Part shown: piece after piece, positions 8,829 to 21,783 of the stretch
Layout of the letters: every line of letters begins with the position of its first letter
Position numbering within the stretch: position 1 is the first letter of the stretch
Source: Triticum aestivum
Taxonomy: Eukaryota > Streptophyta > Magnoliopsida > Poales > Poaceae
NCBI RefSeq assembly: GCF_018294505.1
Contig: NC_057801.1
Coordinates: 197,536,538-197,600,537 of the forward strand
Reading direction: 5' to 3'
DNA length: 64,000 nucleotides
The notes under the pieces: model-generated
What the model saw: the letters and a program-made list of their open reading frames with translations, nothing else
The model's database searches: none
Told to the model about the DNA's origin: nothing
Position numbers and translations under genes: made by a program

Positions 8829-10880
8829 TAGAAAAAACATCTATTCTTCCTACTAACATGGATGCTTCTCTTGGCCAACATTCAGTACAGACTAAAAGAC
8901 AAATTTGTTTGTGAAGTCTACAATTCCTCTTGCAAACGTAAGTGGTTTCACCAATAGCTGGAACCATGAGAATGAACCACACATGATGGAGGAACATCCA
9001 CTGCAATATGATTTGGTGTTCTCTCGATCACACCGCGAGACTATTTTCGGAATACAAACTTTAACTTAGGGAAAATGATGCCCATTGTATAATCAGACCA
9101 AAGCAATGAAGCACCTAGTGTTGGCTAGTAAATAGTACAGCACTACTTTTCTGCAGTCCATGAAGTGACAATCCAACCGTTGTGTCTATTTTCAAATGGC
9201 ACTGCATGCAATGACTATACTATTCTTTTGTGCAGTTCAACCAAAATTGCAGACACTTTGTTTGTTTGCCAAATAGCAATGGGCAGACATCTGTTTCTGC
9301 ACAAATATCAAGCAGCTAGTAAACATATACAACACCATGTTCGCAGTGATGGAAGAGGTGAAATCGATATAACCGAAATTGAGCATCCAATCATTGAATC
9401 CTGTCCTGCACCTCCAATGTAGGTCCACCCTGCCAATAAATTCACATGCAAACCACTAGTATTACTATCTAATGACAGTACCAAAAGAGTAGCAAGATAG
9501 TAGCAAACCATGTACCTTCGTAATGAACAGCTCATAGTGCCACCAATTGGATATAAAGGTTTGGAAGAAAAACATGCTCCTAATGTTGAACTAGTTGGAC
9601 TTTTTGTGCAGTTCCACTAAAATCGAGCATCCCTGTTTGCATAGATACTGAAAGTGTGATTACTATAAAAGTGGCACTAGTTGAAGCATAGACTCACAAA
9701 TATAAGCATTCCAATTTCTTAATGGGAAAAGGTAGCAAGACTGTTTCTAACCACCTGTTTGAAGGAATAAATAAAACAATAGTGGCTGATGTCAGGAAGG
9801 CATACATAGTTTTTTCTGAAAAACTGAGCCATTCCTGACCTTTCCTCTTATTTTAAGCAAATTTTGTGCAGTTCTACTAAAATAAAATGCCATCACCGCC
9901 TTGACAATTTAGTGACACTGTACAAAAGGAAATGACTTAACATTACATCATGATGTCGGGTATGTAGTCGACAGGCATTAGAGACAAACATACAGACCTC
10001 CTCCGATAACATAATGAAGATTAATTTTAACAAAGGTGTGACTAGCTTTACCAGGATAATTTGAGTGACTCTACACCCTCTGTTCCTTAATATAAGACAT
10101 TTTCGCGGTTCAAAGTACCCAAACACCTAGTATTTAGAAAAACAGGTAGTAGTTTTCTTGAACACTTATCTGGGAAAGCTTGCCACACTTTATTTATGTC
10201 CATACGCTAATGCAACACCATTCGAATACTACAAATATACACTAATCCAATGGCTAGTGCAACAGTAGAGTAGTTAGTTTATTACAGGCTGTGCAACATC
10301 ATTAGAATGCCTTAGCTGAAAAATCTTTAATACATCCACAATCAACAGCTAACCCTGAAATAATCCAGTGACATTAAATGGCATTGCTTAAATTTATCGG
10401 TGGCATTAGACTGAGAGCGGCATTAGTTAAATGTGGCATCACTTTAGCAGTAGCATTGCTTGACTTGACTGCTGGCATTATACTAACAGCAAAAAAGTGG
10501 CAATAAGAGCATGGGAGGCCCATTCGGACAGTGGGCGCGCCAGTACGATGTACCTCCACGGACGCAGAGTGGTGACGGAGGTATGGTTGCCCAGAGCAAC
10601 AAATATCCAGGCAGCATATGTGGATTACGTCCCATTTTTGTTCTCTTTAGCCACCTTTTTCCTATGTGAGGACAACAAACCGACCGACCTGGTCATTCTC
10701 TATTGCGTTGTCATGCATTTCTACCCTTCTTCAACTAAGAGACACGAGACTCGTTCCTTAGCTACTGATTTTCCCCTTTTCAACCTAGATGCGGGTTTGA
10801 TGCCTACTCTCTTGGACAGTACAGTCTCCCTTCCTTTCCTTATTCAACCCAGACATGGACTAGTCTGCATGAAGTAGGGT
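8829..10880. other. Non-repetitive cargo region of Y without a recognisable gene
   Basis: Intron-like AT-rich sequence. A TTTGTGCAGTTC(C/T)ACTAAAAT word recurs at about 9231, 9604 and 9866, and GGCATT(A/G) words cluster at 10380-10480. A degenerate Stowaway-like end (CTCTGTTCCTTAATATAAGAC) is at about 10078. Frames in this interval are short and unconvincing. It may be intron and 3' part of the minus-strand gene whose possible first exon is at 11037-11119. Confidence 0.35.
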
Positions 10881-11036
10881 TTCCTTCAATAGTGCAAATT
10901 ATGGTTTTCGTCTGCATGGCGAGCAGAGCAGAGGATAGAAAATTGGGAAGATGGTGGAGTGGAAAAATATCCACATGCAACGACGTGCCAGATGGGGTAA
11001 TAGAACAAGGGTATGGTTCGAAAAGAGGTAGCATAC

Positions 11037-11119
11037 CTCAGGGTCAGCGGGAAGTGGCTTCGCTCATGGTCATCATCCTCCGCACACACTACGGCAGCGA
11101 GCTTGGGGACGGAGGCCAT
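11037..11119 (-). pseudogene. Possible first coding exon of a minus-strand gene fragment
   Basis: An ATG at 11119 opens 27 codons (MASVPKLAAVVCAEDDD start) ending in a good donor (TGAG followed by GTATGC at 11036-11031). A TATATA box on the same strand lies at 11342-11347, about 220 bp upstream, and a GC-rich leader follows. No matching later exon was recognised to the left, so this is either a gene fragment or a false exon. It sits head-to-head with the F-box gene that starts at 11780. Confidence 0.3.
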
Positions 11120-11159
11120 CCAGCGCGGGCGCTAGGTCTAAGAGGACGGCCTTGTCGTT

Positions 11160-11779
11160 AATGCGTGACCTCGCTCGCCGATCACGAGTGCGTCAACGCT
11201 GCACGTCCTTTTCTTCCCCGGCGGATCTATGACCACTGGTGAGGAGGGAGAGAGGGGCCGTCTTTTTTAGATCTGGAGAGAGGGTGGTAGTGTGAGAAGC
11301 AAGTGGGCAGTCCTTGGCAAGAAAGCGTTGAAGCTCCAGCCTATATATCTATTTTATACTACTAGTACTGGAGGTGGAGTAGTAGTAGAGTAGTTTATAT
11401 TTTCTCTGCGTACAGTACTAGTTAGTCGTGCTTCAAAACTGAACGGCACGCCATTAAAAAATAAAGGTCAATAACTAATGCGGCACCTCAGGCCAATGCG
11501 GCGAGATCGCATTTTGCACGAGAAATTACACACCATGTTTCGTTGACATGTGATCCCGTTTGAACATATCAGTGAGACGATGGCGAGTAGTAGGAGTATT
11601 TCCGAACCGACGTGTAGGCCGGGGCGCCCCTTCGTGAACCGTGGCAAACTGGCAACCGTCCACCGACTCTTCACCTTTCCCTCTCCATTTGTAACTGCCG
11701 TCACACGCTCTTCCTCACCCTCCTCCATTTTCCTTCAGCCCTTCACCCTTTCTTCTGCCATTGTTCGATCGTCTTCTCC
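11160..11779 (+). promoter_or_regulatory. Upstream region of the F-box/DUF295 gene
   Basis: A ~620-bp interval between divergent starts. A TTTATATTTT stretch at about 11394 and a pyrimidine-rich leader (CTTCCTCACCCTCCTCC, 11709-11725) are the only promoter-like signs. Confidence 0.3.
11342..11349 (-). promoter_or_regulatory. TATA-like box for the 11.1-kb minus-strand exon
   Basis: CTATATATCT read on either strand gives a TATATA core; its spacing to the ATG at 11119 fits a leader of ~190 nt. The same ~660-bp interval must also hold the promoter of the plus-strand F-box gene. Confidence 0.3.
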
Positions 11780-13183
11780 ATGGAGGGAACAGGATGGAAA
11801 CGACCCCATTATTCTTTCCCTGATCTGAAAGATGACGTGGTGGAGGAACTCATTGATCGATGCGACGTCATCACCTCGGCTAGCATCGCAGGTTCGTTCA
11901 AGCCCATTCTTGACTCAACTAATAACATCATTACAAGGAACCCAAGAGTCACGGAACGGTTTGATCTCCCCTATCTTCTTCGCCGTGACCCTGATGACTG
12001 GCGCCATCACGACGGAGGCCTCGCCCTGTGCAAGTTGATGCCGCTTGATAATGATACGTATGATGTTAAGATGCCATCGCTTGAGGGCAAGGCTTGGGCA
12101 GGCGCAAATGGAGATTGGGATGTTTACATTGGGTCCAACTGCGAGTGGGAACTTGTGAATGTGTACACTCGTGACCGGGTTCCACTTCCAAAAATCTCAG
12201 CAGACTGCCCAGAGGTTGAGCACACCGGTATTGTACGCACGTTCAAATACAATCATGGTGACTGTCTTCTACGGAAGATAGTAATTTCTCAAGTTCTCAA
12301 CCGCTCTTGGAATTACAAAAACTATGAAGTTGTTGCTATCTTCGACAAGCTTGTTGCCATCCTTGCTGGTTTGACTCGATAGATATTGCTCAAAAATCAG
12401 TTTATGTACACGGATGAGTACTGTGATGCAATTGAATACGAGGGCCTTATGTTTGCTGCCACCACTCGTCGCACTGTTTTTGCATGGAATCGTTGTTTCG
12501 GTACGTTTGTCTTACACCATAATTATAATTGCTTCATCCACATGCATGCAGGTTAGAAAGTTTCCCTTTACTAATTAACCTTCTTCTTGTGTTTCCAAGG
12601 TCCTGCGAACATTCCACCACCTATACTTGAAGATTTTTATATCCAAGGGGGAGATGACGATGGTGATGATCACGAGCATGAGGACGAGCAGCGCCCATAT
12701 ACTATTTGGCGCCTGACAACTAATTCCGATGGATCACCTCTTCTCCTGTGTATACAGCCCACTGATGATGTTACTGCTAAGGAAGCAGGTGTAGTCTCCC
12801 ATGGTCGCACTCTCCGGACCTATTCCAACACCCGTTGCATGGTATTCGGGATGGATACTAGTGTGCTAGCACTACCTCCTTCTCCCTGGTACAGAATTGA
12901 TAGTCTTGGAGAAAACTCGCTCTTCCTTGGACAAAACTATCCAATGATGGTGAAAGGCGATCCAACTGCTGTTGACACAACATTACTACCATTTATGAGA
13001 AGCAAATGTGTCTATACCTCGGACATTTGGGTGCTTCCCTACCCTGGTACTGATATAGTAGGCCGCTTCAGCCTTGATGATCAGTCTTGTTTTGGTCTCC
13101 AGATCGACAATGGATGGCCCGTCCCAAAGAATCACTTGTGGTTCAAAGCAAGTGTTTCCAACGCCGAGGAATGGTTGAGTTGA
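11780..13183 (+). pseudogene. F-box/DUF295 (KIB1-4-type) gene with one in-frame TAG
   Basis: F-box/DUF295 proteins are taken to be substrate-recognition parts of SCF ubiquitin ligases (family knowledge). Exon 1 is 11780-12500 and exon 2 is 12600-13183, joined across a 99-bp intron (TTTCG|GTACGT ... TTCCAAG|GTCC) that keeps frame, giving ~434 codons. Residues ~12-50 look like an F-box (DLKDDVVEELIDRCDV). The second half shows DUF295 features (SLGENSLFLG, then a CVYTSDIW-like strand). The only damage seen is TAG at 12380-12382 (codon 201); the frame goes on with the expected propeller sequence. AATAAA at 13280 could serve as a poly(A) signal. R1 inserted 174 bp after the stop codon. Codon 201 makes a full-length product unlikely without readthrough or an assembly error. 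Confidence 0.75.
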
Positions 13184-13352
13184 AGTTCATTTCATTGCTT
13201 GTTATTTGTTGTGTGGTGAAAAATTTAGTATTTATAATGCATCCTCGTTGTCGATGTGGGTTGATGACCTGTTGTATGTAATAAAATGATACACCTGTGA
13301 TAAACTTACTAAATTTATGAATGGCTTCCGAGTTGCTTCTGTGAGTGAGTGG

Positions 13353-13357
13353 TGCGA
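13353..13357. repeat. Left target-site duplication of R1 (TGCGA)
   Basis: Five bases before the LTR start TGATACG. The right copy cannot be checked because R1's right end is lost. Confidence 0.45.
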
Positions 13358-13736
13358 TGATACGTCTCCAACGTATCTATAATTTTTGATTTTTCCATGC
13401 TATTATATTACCCCTTTTGGATGTTTATGGGCTTTATTTTACACATTTATATCATTTTTGGGACTAACCTAGTAACCGGAGGCCCAGCCCATATTGCTGC
13501 TTTTTGTCTATTTCAGTATTTCGAAGAAAAGGAATATCAAACGGAGTCCAAACGGAATGAAACCTTTGGGAGCATGATTTTTGGAACGAACGTGATCCGG
13601 AGAGCTTGGAGTGCAAGTCAAGAAGCTTCCAAGGGCCCCATGAGATAGGGGGCCGCCCCCCCTTAAGGGAGCGCCCCCTGTCTTGTGGGCCCCTCGGGCG
13701 GCCACCGACATACTTCTTCCTCATATATATACCTAC
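13358..13736 (+). repeat. R1 5' LTR, first part
   Basis: Matches the 3' LTR at 32159-32530 almost throughout. It ends at the R1 promoter TATA (CATATATATACCTAC), where the LARD inserted. Confidence 0.85.
13732..13736. repeat. LARD target-site duplication, left (CCTAC)
   Basis: Identical to 26086-26090. The intact R1 3' LTR reads TATATACCTACGTACCCC at the matching place (32520-32537), which confirms the empty site. Confidence 0.9.
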
Positions 13737-16700
13737 TGTAACGCCCTCGATGCGGCTATATCTCCCACGTGTCGAAGCACGACTTAGAGGCATAACCGCA
13801 TTGAAAGCAATGTCGCAAGTGAGGTAATCTTCACACAACCCATGTAATACATAAGGGAAAGAGATACATAGTTGGCTTACAATCGCCACTTCACACAATT
13901 ACATGAATAAAGCATTACATCATCCAGATACAATCAAGGTCCGACTACGGAACCAAAATAAAAGAAGAACCCCAAATGCGACAAAGGTCCCCGATCGACC
14001 CCAACTGGGCTCCACTATTGATCAACTAGAACGAAACAACACAAAGGGCAAGATCTTCATCGAGCTCCTCCTTGAGCTTGGTTGCGTCATCTGCTCGGTA
14101 ACATAGGCACCTGCAAACTGGTTTTGGAAGTATCTGTGAGCCACGGGGACTCAGCAATCTCGCACCCGCGAGATCAAGACTATTTAAGCTTATAGGAAGG
14201 ATGGAGTAATGAGGTGGAGCTGCAGCAAGCGACTAGCATATATGGTGGCTAACCTACGCAAATGAGAGCGAGAAGAGAAGGCAAAGCACGGTCGATAAAA
14301 GTATGATCAAAAAGTGATCCTATAGCAACCTACGTCAAGCATAACTCCAACATCGTGTTCACTTCCCGGACTCCGCCGAGAAGAGACCATCACGGTTACA
14401 CACGCGGTTGATGTATTTTAAATAAGGTCAACTTCGGGTTTTCTACAACCGGACATTAACAAATTCCCATCTGCCCATAACCGCGGGCACGGCTTTCGAA
14501 AGATAATACCCTGCAGGGGTGTCCCAACTTAGCCCATCACAAGCTCTCACAGTCAACGAAGGGATAGACCTCCACCCGAGACGTTCCGATCAGACTCGGT
14601 ATCCCGGTACAACAAGACATTTCGACAGGGTAAAACTAAACCAGCAACACCGACCAAATGTGCCGACAAATCCCGATAGGAGCTGCACATATCTCTTTCT
14701 CAGGGCACACTCAGATGAGCAATCCGTACAACTAAAACTAAACCTCGAGTTTCCCCGAGGGGGCGCTGCACAGGGCTCTTGTTCGGACCAACACTCAGAG
14801 GAGCACTGGCCCGGGGGGGGGGGTTAGAATAAAGATGACCCTTGAGTCTGCAGAACCCAAGGGAAGGTGGTAGGTTGTTAGTGCAAATGGTAAAACCAAT
14901 GTTGGGCATTGCTGGAAGAGCTTTACTTAAGGCGAACTGTCAAGGGGTTCCCATTATAGCCCAACCGTGTAAGGAACGCAAAATCCGGGAACATAACACC
15001 GATATGACGGAAACTAGGGCGGCAAGAGTGGAACAAAACACCAGGCATAAGGCCGAGCCTTCCACCCTTTACCAAGTATATAGATGCATTAATTAAGTAA
15101 GATATATTGTGATATCCCAACAAGTAAACATGTTCCAACAAGGAACAACATCTCCATGTTCCAACAAGGAACAAACTTCAATCTTCACCTGCAACTAACA
15201 ACGCTATAAGAGGGGCTGAGCAAAGCGGTAACATAGCCAATCAACGGTTTGCTAGGACATGGTGGGTTAGAGGTTTGACATGGCAATTTGGGAGGCTGAC
15301 AAGCAAATGGTAGGCATCGTAGCATAGGCATGGCAAAAGAGCGAGCAAACTAGCATAGCAAAGATAGTAGTGATTTCGAGGGTATGATCATCTTGCCTGA
15401 AATCCCGCAAGGAAGAAGAACGAATCCAAGAAGAAGACAAACGGACGTAGACGAACGGTTCCTCACAAACGCAACGTTGTCGGAAACAACCCGAAGAAGC
15501 ACACCGGAAAGAAGGAAACAACATAGTAAACAACAAACACATCAACATGGCATGAAGCACAAACGAGTATGATGCATGTCCGGTTTAATGAGGCATGGCA
15601 TGGCAAAGTGCAACAAACAATACTACAAGTTAAGTGGAGCTCAATATGCAACGAGGTGCATGTTGACGGAACACCACATCAATTATTTAGTTATCTCTCG
15701 TTTAAGCTACCCAACAATATTAACTGTTGTTAAACATGGCAAGAGGTGAAGCATAATATAAACTATACCATCTAAACAATTTAAATGGGGCCGGATATAA
15801 AAACAACAAATCCGGTAAATCCCCATATGCATTTAGCAATTTAATGCAACAACAAGTTTAAACATTTTAAATGTTGTTATCATGATGCGGATGACATATA
15901 CCAGTTTTATGCAATTTTATGAAAATGTTGACATGAGCATGTTATGAAGCATTTGGTCACCATGGCGGAACAAAAAGGGTGCCACGGCGGCGAAACAAAA
16001 ATGGTGCCACGGCAACATTCCGGTCCCGGTAACTCATGGAGATACCGGTGCAAAAGGAGGCGTGCGGATGTGCGCAACATGCTAGAGATGGTGGGGTGCT
16101 CCCGACTACCGGGTTCCCACGGGTTAGTGGCATGGAAAACGAGTGACAATTCGAACACGGTGCAAACGGTGCATCTCATACATGCAAGGGCATCTCATCG
16201 CGGTCGTCGTCTCGGGGTTATACCTTTGAAGCGTGCATTCGGGGCGGAACGCGTTTCGTAGAGGAAGTAGTCGTTCACGGGCCGTAGTGGAGGTAGTCGT
16301 TCACGGGTCGTCGTGGGAAGTAGTCGTACACGACGTAGTGGAAGTCGTGGTACACGTTCGGAGAGGAACTTGACGCCCACGGGGTCGACGGTAGAGGTAC
16401 TTGACGCATCATGTAGTCGAACTTGGCATATCCGAAGGGGTACTTGACGAAATCCACATCGAATGTAGTCGTGCACGTCGTAGTCGGACTTGACAAAAAT
16501 CACACCGGCGGTAGTGATACACATCTCGTAGACATCCAGGGTCATCGTAGAGGTACTCGTCGTCCACGAAACTAGCAGTGGAGCACACATGCCTCGGGTT
16601 TTGATCTTCAGGAGCAGCGGCGACTGCAGGTACATGGGGAGGCTACACCGGGGCCCAAGGCAAACAGGCGGGCAACGGCAACGAAGCACCAGAGATGGCA

Positions 16701-18046
16701 GCAGTGCCATCGGGGGTGCCAGGAGGTGGAGCTCAAGCAGAGGAGGCTCGGGGTAGCGTGGTGGTGTGGTAAAACAGCAGCAGGAGGATCTGCGGGGAGG
16801 GAGAAGGCGGAGGATGGAGGTCCGGTGAGGCAGCAGAGGGATGGTGGCGCGCGAGAAGAGCAACGGCAGGATGCGGCGAGGAGGAGGCCGCAGGTGAGGG
16901 AGGAGGTTGGGCACGCGGCGCATGGTGGTGGAGGCGAGATCCGGGCGCGGGGTTCCGTTCCCGGCGCCGGAATGGAGGGGGGCGCACCGGCGAGGAGAGG
17001 ACGGCGGCTTGACGCGGCTCCGGCGACGGGGCGTGATGCAGGGGACTCGGGCAGGGGGTTGAAGAAGACGACGCGAGGCAGGGGCGTCGGAGTTGGACTC
17101 CAGTTACGGCGCAGGAGGCCCGACGCGGCGCTCGGAGGAGAGGGGCGGCACGCGGCCATGGCAGGGAGGCGATGGTTGCGGGCGCACGAGGAGAAGGGAG
17201 GAAGAGCATCTCAGGCGCTCGGGGTCGAGCTCGCACGCGAGGCCCTCCGGCTCGAGGAGCTGGGGAATCGGGCGCGGGGACTCCTCCCTGGTGTGTTGCG
17301 TGTGTGGTGACGGCGCGAGGGAGGAGACGAGGGAGAGTGGGGGATCGGGCAGGGGGGTTCGGGCTAGGGTTAGGAGGGATTGGTGGGGGCGGCTGGGCCT
17401 TGGCCTTGGGCCGGCGCAGGAGGATGGGAGGCCCAGGTTGCTGGGCTCCTTCTCTATCTCTCTCTTTAGCAGAAAAAAATAGAGAGCAATTCAAAAGAAT
17501 TAAAAGAAAGGCCAAGAACAAGAATAAAATGGTGGGACATATTTGTAAGGCTTTACGGAATATTTCCAACCCAACAAAAATGGTTCCAACAAAATAGGAG
17601 AAGTTAAATATAAAATTATTTAACTTGCACCGAAGGAGTTTGAATGGAGTCTAGACTTTAGGAGTAGTAAAAAATGTTGAGATATTTGGTGGAGCTCCGG
17701 AAGATGATGAAAGAATAAATGGCAAAGTTGGAGATCAAGAATTAAGACAACAGAAGCATTGGGATTTTGCAAGTGTGTTATGGTGAATTCCAAAAATGGA
17801 ATATTTTATTATAGCTCCCTAATAATATTGAGAGGCTTTAATATGTTATAAAGAGAAATCACGAGTGAATTCCCTCAATTTAAATGGATCGAAAAAAAAT
17901 CCATATGATTTATTTAGTTGAGTTTTAAAAAAATAAATGACATGATGGCATGATGCAATGCAAATGATGCAACAAACAAAACAAATCACACGACGAAACT
18001 CGGAGTAGCTGGAAGTCTTCTGGAGCATCGGTCTCGGGGCGTTACA
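13737..18046 (-). repeat. LARD 3' LTR (left copy, 4310 bp)
   Basis: TGTAACGCCC...GGGGCGTTACA. Nearly identical to the right copy except for short patches near 14258-14275, 14720-14790 and 15457-15568. A GC-rich zone (16600-17400) carries long open frames in several registers; their Arg/Pro/Leu-rich composition and overlap speak against real proteins. Confidence 0.9.
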
Positions 18047-21000
18047 ACACTCCACCACTACAAGAGGATCTCGTCCCGAGATCTAGGATGGCACCGGAGA
18101 GAAACGGAAGAGGAAGAGAAGAGGTAAAACTAAGTTGCTTCTTCGACCAATGAGTGAAACCAAAGAACCTTGAGAGGTTGAGCAATTTAAAAGAAAGAGC
18201 ACAACTGAGAAGAACGAGATTGCAAACAATCCGTTAGAAAAAAAGGAACAAGGAACATTACGAGAACTTGAAGGTTGCAAAGACATGAATCAAGAGTTTA
18301 ATGGACAAGATAGAATTCGAAACCACTCCGGTTAAAACAAGATGAGAGGGGAAGAATTCGGGCAGTACTCCGGTTGAACATGGAAGGAATAGAACATGAA
18401 CTTGAGAAGATGGGATGTTACTTGATGAAATCAACAACACACTGCCTCCGGAACTATTGAAAGAATGACACAATGGGTAAGAAGGATTTCAGACAGCTCT
18501 CCGGTTGAGGAAGGAGGGAAAACTTGATAAGATTAGAGAACTCAAATGAAAACACGACACTCCGGTTAAATGTATAAGCAAGAAGAGAACACGATCCTCA
18601 CGAATCGAGATGGTGAGTGAAAAGAGCAACGCCACAATGCCTTCGGAAGAAAGAATAGAAGATAGGTCATTGGGATAACAGAATGGAGGGGGAAATGGCA
18701 ACTTCTGCCACAATTGAGCTTGGAAAGCACCCTTCCAAGAAGGTTACAACGGGGTTGTTGGGAAAAACCAACAACGGAACGAATAAGCTTGTAGTGGGCT
18801 TATGGAAAACATCTCAAAATTATGAGGTGACAACCGGCCACTAACGGAAACGATTGCTAGCTTTAGATCGACGAAGAGATGAACACTTCTTCCACCAAGA
18901 TGATAAAGAGATAACTTGGATCATTGGCAAGCACCACAAATAGCAACATTCCAATGGAAGGCTTTTAGGTGAAATATGACACAAGATAACTCCAACAACG
19001 AGGTTGATGGATTTAAAAATAACTCATTCTTAACAACATGTGAATCATGGAACATGAACTCAAATTATCAAGAATGACATAATACCACCTCCAAAATATG
19101 GTAGAAAGAATTGCACTCCGGATTACCATATGAAGAAAGCTTGAGCTCCTTAGGAAAGAATCTCGATGAAAACTTTGAGAAGGGAATTAAATCCTTGATG
19201 AACCATCATGTAGAACCTCCATGAAGAACTCCGGTAAACAAAAGGAATGAAAAGAAAGAGAAATTGAAAACACAAGGTGAATCCTTGCAATGATTTAGAT
19301 GGATCTCCGTGATAATTAGAGCTTGGAACTCCGGGAAAAAGAGAAGATGAAACAAATGAAACCGAGAATTTTAAGGGCCTCCGGAATAAAGAATTAATCA
19401 CTTGGATGAACAAGAATAAGAATTATGTTATGCTTATCCTTCACCAATTAAATTGATGACAATCAACGGATTTGGCATACTACTTATTCTCGTAGAAAGG
19501 ATTAAAAGAGATATATCAAAACTTGAGAAGGTCTTCAACGAACCACCGGTAGGATTGGAACAACAAATGAATTGATATGATGAACAAGGAAGAGAGATCT
19601 TGAAAGAACCACCGTAAGAATTGAAAATGATCGAAGTAGGGGTGCATCACCGGTAAGAATTAGCAAATGAACGAAGGTGCTTGAGACAAACTAGATACAT
19701 GAGAACAAAGAGATCAAGAACTGATTAGAGGATATTCGATAGATGCACCGGCAAGATAGGAGAATGATAACTGACGGCTGAGAATGAATAAACCTGAATT
19801 GATGGACTCCGGATGACAAACTGAGAAGACTCTTGAATATCTCCTGATGGGTGAAAAAGATTCTCACAATCGAAAACAATTATGAGAGGATGGCAACAAG
19901 CTAGCACCATGAATCTTGAAGAGAATAGAGCAAGATTAAAGAGAAACTCTTCTTCGGTCTTCAAATGATGAGAATGACAACGAGAAACACCACCAAGAAT
20001 TATTGAGGCACACCGGAAGAATCAAAAGCGAAGAGGTTGAGCCAACGATGAAAGAATTTGAAAGATCAAGGAGAAAGGCATTTGACTGATGATAACTCAT
20101 TCTTACGTCAAACTTGGAAAAGAATTGAGATAGCTTTGGGAAAATAGAAGAGTCAGGTAAGATCCTGGGAAAAGACCTGTGGGTTAGGGCCCACTCAAAA
20201 GAACACCGTTGAAAAGATTTAAAAGAGATGTTGCACCGGTTGAATTAAATGACTTGAATGAGATACCATCTCGAAAGAGCTTGAACGAATGCAGAGTGGA
20301 AACACGAATCTTCGAGATATCTTGAGCACTCCGGAATAACAAATAGCGAGAAGTGAATGAATATGAGGAGCATCGTCAAGAGAAGGTATTTGAAACGAGA
20401 AAAGGGGATATAATCGACAAATCTTGACTTGAATCCACCGGAGAAGAAAAGAAAGAAGAATGACGAACTTGAAGCTCCGTTAGAAACTTCATGAGAATCA
20501 CCGGATAAGAACATTGAAGGAAAAGAATGGAGAGACTTCACATGAATAAATGGATACTTGATTGAAATATATAAGAGTCCTTGAAGAAAAAGGGTGGGAG
20601 GGCGGGAAAAACAAAGGCAACTTGGAGACGGATGAAACAACACCGTTGAGAAGAAGTGATAATTGATCTTGCGAATGTTGAAGTGATCGGATCCACTTGA
20701 AGAGAGACACACCGGTTGAAAAGGATTGACAAGACAACTCGATGATCAAGAAGGATTAGTATTCACATAGGAATATGAGAACACCATTTAGGAAAGGTAT
20801 GGAATCAACATTTGACTTCGAAGCAACTCGAATACCACAACTCAAAACAAAACAAAGGATTGGCTTGCAAAATAAGCCGGAACAAACATATGATAGAGAT
20901 TTCGTCCGAAGTTTTCGTGGTGGGGCCTACACGGGCTCGATCGTACAGCACCATCATGTACAAGGCAGTGCACATGACATACGAAGCGTCCCCGAGTCGG

Positions 21001-21783
21001 CATAGCCAAGGACTCTTTAAGACACAACGAGACCACTGTAAAACCAACCGTGAATAGGCGGACCACTAGACGTCGAACCCCAATTTCATATCATACATCC
21101 GTCGGAAAGATATCCTAAGAGCTACTTGAATTCCCACCTATGAAACTCCCGAAATTTTCCGGTTATGCAATCAGGTGTTGGGGATACAGGGGAAGCATAA
21201 TATCTCACCCAAAACTAACAAATCCTACATCCAGCTGTATCCATCCTTCAACACATAACCAAGAAACCTTCGGAAATCGTCTACCTCAACCTTCGAAAAG
21301 CATCCGTTATACAAGTCATGGCAATACTCCCGTACTCACCTCAGTACTGGGTTATCGGGGTTATCTCACCAACGAACTGCATAAAAGAGATTTTCGATGT
21401 CGGCGTACTAAACTCAGGTATTCCAGAACTGCAACGATAAAATTATGACGACAACACCTCAGAGCTCAACTCCCCGGGACACTTCCACTAAACCCCTGAC
21501 AGGAGGCACCAAGACAATGTTCTCATCATAAAACCATCGGAACGATTCCAAGATACCCGCGTGATCCTAAAAAAATTTAGTGAAATTTGAGAAGAGAAGA
21601 GTCAAAACTCTACGTCAGGATGCCTTACCAGAGCGATGAAGAGACTGGGGAGTAAAAAGAATTCCTAACTCTCCGATATATATAATCCTAAATGACTCAA
21701 AACATTTTTCTAGACACAACTCGGCCGCTAAAAACGATCAAGCAGTGGGGCTCCTAAGGTCGGGGAAGGCTCTGATACCAACT
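18047..21783 (-). other. LARD internal domain, noncoding
   Basis: The left edge (18047-18095) carries, on the minus strand, the conserved GGGACGAGATCCTCTTG tract before the 3' LTR. From 18100 to 20760 there is a degenerate array in which CTCCGG(T/A)-, CACCGG- and GATGA-containing words alternate. The final kilobase is unique leader sequence. No gag, protease, RT or integrase motif was found on either strand. Confidence 0.8.
21768..21780 (-). other. LARD primer-binding site (initiator tRNA-Met type)
   Basis: Minus-strand TGGTATCAGAGCC lies three bases after the 5' LTR end, the usual place. It complements the 3' end of initiator tRNA-Met. Confidence 0.85.

Noticed and set aside
10374..11161. 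Frames at 10497-10877 and 10892-11161 as genes
   Set aside because: Short, without splice context or family features, and partly antisense to the better 11037-11119 exon.
16195..17600. Overlapping 180-280 residue frames in the LARD LTR, repeated at 24237-25650
   Set aside because: They overlap in several registers in GC-rich DNA, are Arg/Pro/Gly-rich and show no family features. They are the same in both LTRs only because the LTRs are near-identical.
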